64,000 bases of DNA from a virus. Every line of letters begins with the position of its first letter. The stretch's first letter is position 1. The notes below the pieces were generated by a model, which was given only the letters and a program-made list of their open reading frames with translations, had not been told where the DNA came from and did no database searches. This document shows, one piece after another, positions 57,087 to 64,000 of the stretch. The stretch lies in the IMG/VR virus record IMGVR_UViG_3300013108_000468, positions 24,783 through 88,782 of that record; one strand, written 5' to 3'. The position numbers and the translations under genes are program-made.

Positions 57087-57938
57087 TTATGCCTCCTTAC
57101 CAATCTTAGCCAACAACTTCCTTTTCAGGCTGTCGGTGGCTTGTTTACGAGCCATGGGCCCTTCGCTACCGTGAACATCGCCGGTCTCTGCACCTGTTGA
57201 GGCACTCTCGTCAAATTGTCCATCAGAGCTAAGTGCTGCATTCAGCACCTCAGCAAGACTTTGGCCAGCCGAAGCTGCCTTTACCGCCATCTCGCCGTCA
57301 ACGTCACTATTATCGTCCGTTGAATTCTCCGTGTCGTCAGTCGCGGTTGAACCGACGTTAAAAATTTCTTCCTCAGACACAGGGTCGTCAGAAGAACCGC
57401 TATAGAAGTTCTCGCTGTCCTCTGGGGTATCCGCATCAGATTGATCGGACTTATCAGATTTAAGCTCTTTAAGTTTTCCTAGAACACTCTGTAGGAGTTC
57501 TTGTTTCTCCTCCTTAGAGTCCTCCATTTTTTGATCTTCCTCAGCTACCGCCTCTTGTTTTGCGGTAATTCGTGCTCTTAGTCGATCTCGTAGCTTACCA
57601 GTAATGTCTGTGACATTACTTTCGGGCTCCTCTGGCGGGGCCTCTTCGGCCACCTGCTCGGGAACAGTTAAAGTCGGGTTTCCATCAGAAACAAAACGCC
57701 CTGTTACCGGGTCACGGGCAATAGCCTCTTTAATAATTGATACTTTGTCTTTCTGACTGAGTTCTTCAGTAAAAGTTGTATCAATATTATCAACAATAAA
57801 ATCTACTGCTGAAGCTAACTTCTCTACATACACCGGATCAGTAGCATTCTGCGCGATAGGTGCAGATTCATCGGTCTCGGCCACGGTAGATGAGTTAGAC
57901 CCAGCAAGTTTTTCAATCAGTTTATTTAGTGAAGACAT
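57087..57938 (-). CDS. Acidic scaffold-like protein
   Basis: 283 residues, AGGAGG upstream. Highly acidic, Ser/Glu/Asp-rich, with coiled coil about 120-165 and a basic end (SLKRKLLAKIGKEA). Position between protease and capsid genes is classic for scaffolding proteins. Confidence 0.5.
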   Translation of the reverse strand: MSSLNKLIEKLAGSNSSTVAETDESAPIAQNATDPVYVEKLASAVDFIVDNIDTTFTEELSQKDKVSIIKEAIARDPVTGRFVSDGNPTLTVPEQVAEEAPPEEPESNVTDITGKLRDRLRARITAKQEAVAEEDQKMEDSKEEKQELLQSVLGKLKELKSDKSDQSDADTPEDSENFYSGSSDDPVSEEEIFNVGSTATDDTENSTDDNSDVDGEMAVKAASAGQSLAEVLNAALSSDGQFDESASTGAETGDVHGSEGPMARKQATDSLKRKLLAKIGKEA

Positions 57939-57993
57939 CCAATCCTCCTGTTGAGAGACTGGCCCCGCCCGGTTGCCCGGACGGGACCTGTAC

Positions 57994-58176
57994 TCAAACT
58001 TGCTTAGTGGCCTTACCGTTACGCCTCTTTATAATATTAGCAGCTAATATCGTAAAGAGTGCAGCCTCCGCAGGTCTCTTTTTCAAGAAAGACCAGCTTT
58101 TTTCTAAAGACGATCTCCCAACCTTATTACTAAGCTGGAAATGCTTCTTTAGTTTTTTGACTGCATCGGCCTGCAT
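57994..58176 (-). CDS. Small basic protein with hydrophobic helix
   Basis: 60 residues; AGGGG upstream. Basic N-terminal helix, hydrophobic AALFTILAANII near 38-50, basic end. Virion or assembly protein of unknown role. Confidence 0.5.
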   Translation of the reverse strand: MQADAVKKLKKHFQLSNKVGRSSLEKSWSFLKKRPAEAALFTILAANIIKRRNGKATKQV

Positions 58177-58179
58177 TAA

Positions 58180-58788
58180 TTACCCCTGCAACGCTTGGGC
58201 AATTGCATCAACATCGTAACCAGCCTCAGCGAGAAGCTGTCCCGCACGCTCAGTCACGTCAGCGTCAAGCTGCTCGTCATCAATTGCTGCCGAAGACTGC
58301 TTAACGGAGCCGGTGTCCAAGAACTCAAGAATTTCGTTGGCACGCTCAATAGCGGTTTCTTCGAAAGCTTGGGCAAACTCAGGATCAACGGTTCCAGCTT
58401 CTTCGTCAGAAGCGGTCTTCAGGAAAGCGTCACTGGGACGACCACTTGCGGTCTTCTCGGTGCCACCATGCTGAATGCCGGTAAGTTCGTCGTAGAAAGC
58501 GTGCGCCATGGTTCGACCAAGGAAGTCAGCTTCTGCAAGCTTAACCTGGGTGTCCTCATCTTCGCCCGCAGCTTCTACGCCTGCGGTTTTCTCGACACCC
58601 TCACCACCCATGGCTTCGCCAAGGATTTCGAGGATATCATCGTCACTGAACTCATTAAGGTCGATGCCTTCGGCCTGTGCAACCTTTTCGAGTTCGTCAA
58701 TTAAAGCGGCCTCAGCGGTCTTCTCGACGCCTGAATTGGTGTCAATGTTTCCCTGGGTACCGTACGCTTGTGCTAGCAGTTCGTTCAT
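58180..58788 (-). CDS. Acidic protein with repeated KTA motifs
   Basis: 202 residues. Acidic helical segments separated by GVEKTAE, GVEKTAG, GTEKTAS and FLKTAS, each like a junction. The same K-T-A unit recurs in neighbouring head proteins. It may be scaffold or core cut by the protease at 58881; that is inference. Confidence 0.5.
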   Translation of the reverse strand: MNELLAQAYGTQGNIDTNSGVEKTAEAALIDELEKVAQAEGIDLNEFSDDDILEILGEAMGGEGVEKTAGVEAAGEDEDTQVKLAEADFLGRTMAHAFYDELTGIQHGGTEKTASGRPSDAFLKTASDEEAGTVDPEFAQAFEETAIERANEILEFLDTGSVKQSSAAIDDEQLDADVTERAGQLLAEAGYDVDAIAQALQG

Positions 58789-58880
58789 TTTGTTCTCCTT
58801 AGAATTAGAACGGTTTCTTGGTTTAACTGCGTCCCAGCATCATCTTTGATAAATGTATTCATCTAGATACCCACGGACTA

Positions 58881-60566
58881 CTAAAACTTAGCCGCTAGGT
58901 TGTTCAACGACTTGTTGAACGCCCCAGACGTTTTTAGGTTCATACCCAAACGGGTAAGGCCTACAAACACCGAAGTGGCTAAGATTGGATGTTTCTCGAT
59001 AAACCGATCAAGTGGGCCTGTGGACTGATGGGTACGCCGTCTTTTAGATTTTACGTGCGCACCGTAAAGATAAGCCATGGGAAGAACACCAACCAACGCT
59101 AAAGGCAGCTTAGCTGTTTTTGTTAGTTGTGGTTCCAACATGAATTCATCTTCCAGTCTTTGACCATTAATGGTCGAGAGCAATCCTATATCATTACTTG
59201 TAATATGAGCAACAATGGTTCCTATTTTCTCCATTAGCTGCTCGCGATAACCATTGTATCCTGCGGAGATTCTATTAAGAAGCTCCATTTCGTCAGGACT
59301 AATATCAATACTTCCAATACTACCTTCTTTACGCAGACCTAGAATACTAGGACTTAGTTGGTCTGTGGAAGTACTTGGGCGTCTAATAATCGTGATCCTC
59401 TTCGTAATAACTGGATCGAACATACTACGCTTGGGAATAATGTCCATAAGCATATCTCTAATAGATGACGAAAACTGGTTAGGTGCGCCTATCCTAACAC
59501 TCCTGTCTACATCATTAGAGGGTGAAAATGTGCAGCCAGCATTATCCAGTCTGTCTGCCAACGGTTTTTTCCCTATCCGAATCAGAATAATTCTCTGGTA
59601 CTCGCGGGGCTTTAGCACAATACCTGCGGAAGCGGAAGTTGTTAGCGCATTGGCCACAGGGCAACATGCCATCCTAGATAAAACATTTCGAGAAAGGTCT
59701 GGCTCGCTTTGAGTGACGCGGGGCATAACCCTAGCAGACATGGCCGGAACCTCTTTTAACATATTAGAGATTTTATTCTTAGCGGCCATTTTCTCTTTTA
59801 GCAAATTGACCGCGCTCCCATCCCGAATGCCTGCTTCCTCTGCTGCCAAGGCAGATGAAGAACCGTGGATAGAGGCAACCTTAGCCATCGCATAACTAGT
59901 TCTATCAGCACCAATAACAACAAAGCTCAAGTCAAAGAACTTGGGGTTTGGGTTATACACGAAAACCTTTCTGCCATCTGGGAACACTTTCCCCATCATT
60001 GTTTTCGTATGGTGGCAGTAGTCAGCCCTAGTTTTAGACTTGTGACCACAAATGGAGCAGACATCATACTTGACTCTACATCCCATGCTCACGGCTGGGT
60101 TCTCACCGGCGTCCAGCCTTCTTACGAGATCTCCGGACCCCTCTAACTCTGCTTTTTCGCGGCAAATCTTTAAGATCAATTCCACCCTATGCATCACAGG
60201 GTTATACACCGCGTGACAAATTTGCCCTAAAGACCGGTTAATGTCCTTGTTTTTATGGTGTCTGTAGATCCCAGCATTTAAAAAAGTTTGGTGTCCGAAG
60301 CCAGTATTGCTCTCTGTTGGGTTCAGCTCCTTCTCTTCGAAGAAATCCCCATTAATATTACTGCCGTAATACTCACCAGCCCCTAGGGCATTAACCAAAA
60401 CATATAGGTGAGTGTCCATGGACTTAAGCCCACCTATGTAAGATTGAATTTCTGGGTGGAGCGCGTCATGAGACGCAACCTTAACCAAACTGTCAGACGG
60501 GTTAATCGCCTGAACAAAGATATTTCCTTCGTCATCTGACCCAGGAAATGTAAGTAGCTTCAGCAT
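58881..60566 (-). CDS. Prohead protease with zinc insertion and long C-terminal part
   Basis: 561 residues, GGGAGG upstream. The first 230 residues fit the HK97/U9-type prohead protease: H103/H104 in YRHHKNKD, a LGQICHAVYNPVMHRVELIL strand pair, and S160 in NPAVSMGCRV. A CSICGHK...CHH cluster (170-186) adds a probable zinc knuckle. The C-terminal 300 residues (including GVLPMAYLYGAHVKSKR near the end) are not part of the usual enzyme and may be a scaffold or virion-bound part. It cuts head proteins during maturation. Confidence 0.78.
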   Translation of the reverse strand: MLKLLTFPGSDDEGNIFVQAINPSDSLVKVASHDALHPEIQSYIGGLKSMDTHLYVLVNALGAGEYYGSNINGDFFEEKELNPTESNTGFGHQTFLNAGIYRHHKNKDINRSLGQICHAVYNPVMHRVELILKICREKAELEGSGDLVRRLDAGENPAVSMGCRVKYDVCSICGHKSKTRADYCHHTKTMMGKVFPDGRKVFVYNPNPKFFDLSFVVIGADRTSYAMAKVASIHGSSSALAAEEAGIRDGSAVNLLKEKMAAKNKISNMLKEVPAMSARVMPRVTQSEPDLSRNVLSRMACCPVANALTTSASAGIVLKPREYQRIILIRIGKKPLADRLDNAGCTFSPSNDVDRSVRIGAPNQFSSSIRDMLMDIIPKRSMFDPVITKRITIIRRPSTSTDQLSPSILGLRKEGSIGSIDISPDEMELLNRISAGYNGYREQLMEKIGTIVAHITSNDIGLLSTINGQRLEDEFMLEPQLTKTAKLPLALVGVLPMAYLYGAHVKSKRRRTHQSTGPLDRFIEKHPILATSVFVGLTRLGMNLKTSGAFNKSLNNLAAKF

Positions 60567-60567
60567 C

Positions 60568-61188
60568 TTACTGCCTCCCTCCCAAAGTTCTGAGGAGGCT
60601 CTCTTCTCCCTTGGTTAGCTTGTCTCCGCGCTTGGCTCTGGCTGATAATGCCCTGGCCCACATATGTCTGCTGGCCGTTGTTCCAACGCCTCCGGACAGG
60701 CCTTCCGTGACAGCCCCCGTTGGGCCACCAAACAGCAAGCCCATAGCGGCGCGACCCACAGCGTGAGTTTTTGGGGTTATGTAGTACTCGGAGAAACCTT
60801 TTTGACCACCCAGGCTCCCCTCATCAGCCGCCTTACCAACAAGCAGGTTTTTTTCTTGTCTTGTGAACCCGCCTCGCCCTGACTCAAGCTTACTCTTGAG
60901 GGCTTTTGCATAGATGTCTCTTTCCATATTGGCGAAGATACCACTTAGGCCCCCAGACAAAGCAGCCGTTGTTGCGATTGCCTTATTGCTTGGACCAGCA
61001 GTGTTCCTGACCCCAAGGCTTTGTAGAGTCTTATTCTCAAGAATTTTCTTAGCAGCCTTGGACCGCATCCCCTTTCTAAGGGCAAGCATGAGGCCACCGG
61101 TTGCTGCCGCAGAACCCAAAGCTTTCCCAGCGGGACTCGTTAAGAATCTCGAAACTGGGTAATCTTGTGAGGTTTCAACTTGCGCCAT
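60568..61188 (-). CDS. Basic Gly/Ala-rich virion protein
   Basis: 206 residues. Hydrophobic Gly/Ala patches (LGSAAATGGLMLALRKG) and Lys/Arg-rich helices. One of a series of similar proteins between the protease and terminase. Function unknown. Confidence 0.5.
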   Translation of the reverse strand: MAQVETSQDYPVSRFLTSPAGKALGSAAATGGLMLALRKGMRSKAAKKILENKTLQSLGVRNTAGPSNKAIATTAALSGGLSGIFANMERDIYAKALKSKLESGRGGFTRQEKNLLVGKAADEGSLGGQKGFSEYYITPKTHAVGRAAMGLLFGGPTGAVTEGLSGGVGTTASRHMWARALSARAKRGDKLTKGEESLLRTLGGRQ

Positions 61189-61194
61189 CTCTAC

Positions 61195-61857
61195 CTATCC
61201 TGCGTAGCTCAGAAGTTCCGCACCGGTTCCAGCAAAAGCTCCGCTAAGAAGCCCATCGCCTCGCTTGGAGTCCTTCAGTGACTTCGAGATTTCCGCCAAC
61301 GTCTTAACATCTACAGGCTGGATTCCCTCGTCCTTGAACTGTAAGGATCTTCTCATGAAAGACCCTGCGACTAGTGGGTCGCTGGCCATTGTCGGATTGA
61401 ACTTATAGAGCGTTCTAAAAATGCGCTCTACGTCCCTTTTTGGCTCTTTCTTCAGAGAGGGGTTTTCGTCCATCATATTATTGAAATACTTCTTTTTCTT
61501 CAATGGATTAGACACAGCATCCCCAAGTCCCTCAACAGCTTTTAAGCCACCAGCGATACCAGCGGCTCCCGCACCAAACGCCAGAGCCTTCCGGCCAGGA
61601 GTGCCTTCACCAAGAAGCTTTTTCATCAGGGTTGGCTTCTTCTTAAAGTACTTAGCCGCAAGAACCCCACCACCCAAAACAGCGCCTTGGGAAAGGGCCT
61701 TTCTTAACGCTGAGCCCAGAGCTTTTGGATCTGCTACTTCTTTACCGACACTTTTCCCCCAATTCTTGAGGACGTCCTTTGCCTTGGGCTTCATGCCTGG
61801 AAGCGACTGCTGTGCAGCAAGTTTTTGAATAAGCCGATCTTTTTTATCTTGTTCCAT
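61195..61857 (-). CDS. Basic Gly/Ala-rich virion protein
   Basis: 220 residues from ATG 61857. N-terminus MEQDKKDRLIQKLAAQ; a Gly/Ala segment about 85-110 (LAFGAGAAGIAGGLKAVEG). Similar composition to neighbours. Confidence 0.5.
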   Translation of the reverse strand: MEQDKKDRLIQKLAAQQSLPGMKPKAKDVLKNWGKSVGKEVADPKALGSALRKALSQGAVLGGGVLAAKYFKKKPTLMKKLLGEGTPGRKALAFGAGAAGIAGGLKAVEGLGDAVSNPLKKKKYFNNMMDENPSLKKEPKRDVERIFRTLYKFNPTMASDPLVAGSFMRRSLQFKDEGIQPVDVKTLAEISKSLKDSKRGDGLLSGAFAGTGAELLSYAG

Positions 61858-61859
61858 TA

Positions 61860-62468
61860 TCAACCCCATGCCCGTCTTTGGAATGGGCTAACCACGTCAG
61901 GCTCTTTCCATTGTCGGATAGTTTCTGGTGAAATATCTGAGTTCATTTTGGGCATCATTGCACTGGCCATTTGCCGGTTTTCCGGGCTCTTCGCTAAGTA
62001 ATACGCAAGAAGAGCGCCACCACCAGCAAGAAGTGGGTGCTTCTGCGCAAACCCTACAAGTCCACCAGGAGTATATTTCCTCTTGTAAAACTGTGGTAGG
62101 GCATGACCGGAGATACGACCTTTATACGCCTTACCTTTTTGGAGGCCCTGCTTAATTTCATCGTACTCTGCTTTTGAAATATTCTGTAGACCGTCGAGCC
62201 CACCAACAGCCTTTAGTCGTTTCCCATACATAGGGCTCAACGGGTTCCCCTCTTTTGCCCCAAAGAGAAGCCCACCCAAAGTATTATGCGCCATACGGCC
62301 TGGGCTAGCAGCTAAAAAAGACGCGGGCCCATAGAGAACGTTCCCCACTCCTCGACTAAGTTTGGATTGGCGACCAAGAACCAAGTTGTCCGGGTGACCC
62401 TCAACAAAATGTTTGTTGAATGCCGCGCCTAGTCGGTCTTTGGCAGCTTGTTTCTCAAACCTATTCAT
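61860..62468 (-). CDS. Basic virion protein
   Basis: 202 residues. N-terminus MNRFEKQAAKDRLGAAF, like that of the 51168 gene; short hydrophobic stretch (HPLLAGGGALLAYYLAK). Start shares a base with the preceding stop. Confidence 0.5.
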   Translation of the reverse strand: MNRFEKQAAKDRLGAAFNKHFVEGHPDNLVLGRQSKLSRGVGNVLYGPASFLAASPGRMAHNTLGGLLFGAKEGNPLSPMYGKRLKAVGGLDGLQNISKAEYDEIKQGLQKGKAYKGRISGHALPQFYKRKYTPGGLVGFAQKHPLLAGGGALLAYYLAKSPENRQMASAMMPKMNSDISPETIRQWKEPDVVSPFQRRAWG

Positions 62469-63553
62469 TACACCAATCCTGGGCCTTGGGGTCCTTGCGG
62501 AGGCATACCGGGAGGTCCCGGCTGCGGAGAAGGCCCGCCCGTTGGTGGAGCGGTCTCAGGGGCTGCTCCCATTGGTGGGGGTGCCGCCTGAGGACTGCCA
62601 ACTGGAGCCATCTCTGGCCTAGGGGCACCCATAGGAGGTGGTCCCATGGGCGGCTCAGGGGAAGGCGTTCCGCCTCCGAATACCTGCGCGGCCCCGCCAG
62701 ACATATCCGGGCCCCGAAGAATTGTTAGCAATTCCTGCATGGCCATCTGTGTTTTCACAACAGCTTGTTGGGTCATTGTTAGTTTTTGTGCAGTCCCCTC
62801 AAGCTCTTGAGTCAGACCGCTTATTGGGTTTGGCATCATCATGCTCATCCCAAGCTTTTCTAGTTCTGGGCCGTGACCAAATTCAACTAAGTCACCGAGC
62901 GACTCGGAGATTACTGATAGTAGCCCCTCAGACGGAGACGCCGCCTCAATGGCATAACCAATAATGCCAGCACTGTTCCCTGCGCGGGAGGCTTCTTTAC
63001 ACAAGTCGCCTAACGCAGACATTCTGATTTCAAAAACGTCCCCTAGCGCTTCTTTGGTGGCCTCAGCATTCTTATTGGTTGTATGAGCATCCAAAAAATT
63101 TCTTGTGGCCTCACTAATGTCAGGGTCCGCGTACTGGGCGGTCTTCTCTAGTTCTTCGCCCGAACCAAAAATATTCTCTAAATCAACGCCCTCTTGACCA
63201 GGGACGTACTTCATTCTTTGGGGGATGTGGGGCTTATTCACAGACGCGGTCTTCACCTTCGGCGCATTGATTGTTTGTGAAACAGCGATTGCATCGGCCA
63301 TAGGAAAAGTGATGTTCTTGGCAAACCCAAGCTTAAACATGGTCGCGAAGGTATCATTATTTGCGTATTCCGCCACGCGCTTAATTTGTTCAAGACTAAG
63401 ACCAGCCTCCTTCGCAAACTCACTGATTGAGTCATTCAAGGGGGTTTCGTTCTGAATGTAGCGGACTGCTGCCTGCTTCCCAAAGTGACGTAACTCTGAG
63501 CGAGTCACCCCTGTATCATCCTTGTTTAGCAAATACGATTCTAAGTCTTCCAT
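62468..63553 (-). CDS. Structural protein with Pro/Gly-rich C-terminus
   Basis: 361 residues. Helical body (1-280) with VKTAS and LEKTAQ junction-like motifs, then an 80-residue Pro/Gly/Met tail (PMGPPPMGAPRPEMAP). Directly after the terminase gene. It has no recognisable portal signature and is short for one. Confidence 0.5.
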   Translation of the reverse strand: MEDLESYLLNKDDTGVTRSELRHFGKQAAVRYIQNETPLNDSISEFAKEAGLSLEQIKRVAEYANNDTFATMFKLGFAKNITFPMADAIAVSQTINAPKVKTASVNKPHIPQRMKYVPGQEGVDLENIFGSGEELEKTAQYADPDISEATRNFLDAHTTNKNAEATKEALGDVFEIRMSALGDLCKEASRAGNSAGIIGYAIEAASPSEGLLSVISESLGDLVEFGHGPELEKLGMSMMMPNPISGLTQELEGTAQKLTMTQQAVVKTQMAMQELLTILRGPDMSGGAAQVFGGGTPSPEPPMGPPPMGAPRPEMAPVGSPQAAPPPMGAAPETAPPTGGPSPQPGPPGMPPQGPQGPGLV

Positions 63554-63555
63554 GT

Positions 63556-64000
63556 TTAACCTCTTCTAGCCCCTTCTTCCCGATCCCCTATTGGGGTGAT
63601 AATATCAGGTCTTGGGTGCTTTATCATAGATGCCAAAAAACAATACGCCAATGAGTGCAATGTATCATCAGTTGTTCCCGGCGTTCTCTGGATCACCGTT
63701 GTGCGCCTAGCCTCATTATACTCTGTGAACACAGATAACATATCGCTTCCAAAAGGAAACTCAATCTCTTCCCACTTGGGGAAGACAAATTCGTCACCTC
63801 TGTTTATAGCGTTAATAATAGCCATTAAGGCCTCTGTCCTGTTCACCATAAATCGGTGAAGGCTCTTATCAAAATAAATCTTTTTTGTGTTTACGTACTG
63901 ATACCTTGCTATCCGGCGAATCCCAAATGTTCTAATAAGTTTGTCATTTCTGTCAAACCCACCACCGTAGTCTACACCAACTGTGTCTACCTTAAAACGA
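63556..64000 (-). CDS. terL: Terminase large subunit, C-terminal part (cut by right window edge)
   Basis: The frame is open from 63999 to 63556 (147 residues visible). VDTVGVDYGGGFDRNDKL gives the first acidic residues of the RNase-H-like nuclease domain, and DDTLHSLAYCFLASMIKHP its last conserved helix with the usual D(D/S)..HA-type element. It cuts and packages the genome. The ATPase half lies beyond the edge; so, probably, does the portal gene. Confidence 0.82.
   Translation of the reverse strand, partial: RFKVDTVGVDYGGGFDRNDKLIRTFGIRRIARYQYVNTKKIYFDKSLHRFMVNRTEALMAIINAINRGDEFVFPKWEEIEFPFGSDMLSVFTEYNEARRTTVIQRTPGTTDDTLHSLAYCFLASMIKHPRPDIITPIGDREEGARRG

Noticed and set aside
62468-63553. 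Portal protein next to terminase
   Set aside because: 361 residues with a Pro/Gly tail and no portal-like stem or crown segments; the portal is more likely beyond the right edge.

Overview
The window is a 64-kb piece of a tailed, contractile-tail bacteriophage (myovirus-type Caudoviricetes). It is probably from a large genome, because both ends cut through genes. The evidence is a terminase large subunit C-terminus running off the right end, an HK97-type prohead protease and major capsid protein, a tail tube and a very large tail sheath, a tail assembly chaperone pair with a -1 frameshift site, lysis enzymes, four tRNAs with encoded CCA, and dense small early-type genes. The host cannot be named; nothing in the sequence identifies it.

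Layout. (1) 1-6.6 kb, minus strand: tail assembly chaperone with its frameshift extension, an endolysin (peptidoglycan-binding plus amidase), an HD hydrolase and several unrecognised genes running leftwards. (2) 6.7-42.9 kb, mostly plus strand: early/middle genes. These include a dense run of tiny, overlapping, unrecognised genes (9.6-14.6 kb), an ADP-ribosyltransferase-like protein, a class II ribonucleotide reductase, a tRNA/deaminase/P-loop kinase cluster, a NYN-type nuclease, a SET-domain protein, a 450-nt gene-free and apparently structured transcript region, and a lytic transglycosylase. A few minus-strand genes (metallophosphoesterase, YkgJ-like and virion-like proteins) lie inside this block. 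(3) 43.0-64.0 kb, minus strand: small membrane proteins, then, read against transcription, tail tube, sheath, connector/completion candidates, major capsid protein, decoration and scaffold-like proteins, prohead protease, several Lys/Ala-rich virion proteins and terminase.

The most striking region is 31.4-42.1 kb. It encodes a full ubiquitin-like conjugation set in the order Ubl (C-terminus GG followed by two residues), E2-like protein (catalytic-type Cys in an HPH...G..CLG context, with a long coiled coil and a Cys/His-rich RING-like tail), JAMM-motif peptidase, and E1/ThiF-like activating enzyme. The order matches the bacterial Bil (ISG15-like) antiphage operon, but here the genes sit on a phage. 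Downstream are a ParB-like protein, a Ycf46-type AAA+ ATPase, a RecA-like ATPase, a DUF2997 protein, a radical-SAM protein and a DUF1257/Ycf35 protein. Nine exact copies of TGACAA/TTGTCA flank an atypical coiled-coil gene in front of parB. The combination of ThiF-, JAB- and ParB-related proteins recalls PRTRC cassettes, and the tail of the locus recalls the Ycf46-DUF2997-DUF1257 cluster of cyanobacteria and other bacteria. The joint role is unknown; protein modification coupled to AAA+ remodelling is one reading.

Function calls rest on motifs seen in translated sequence and general family knowledge; no database search was possible.
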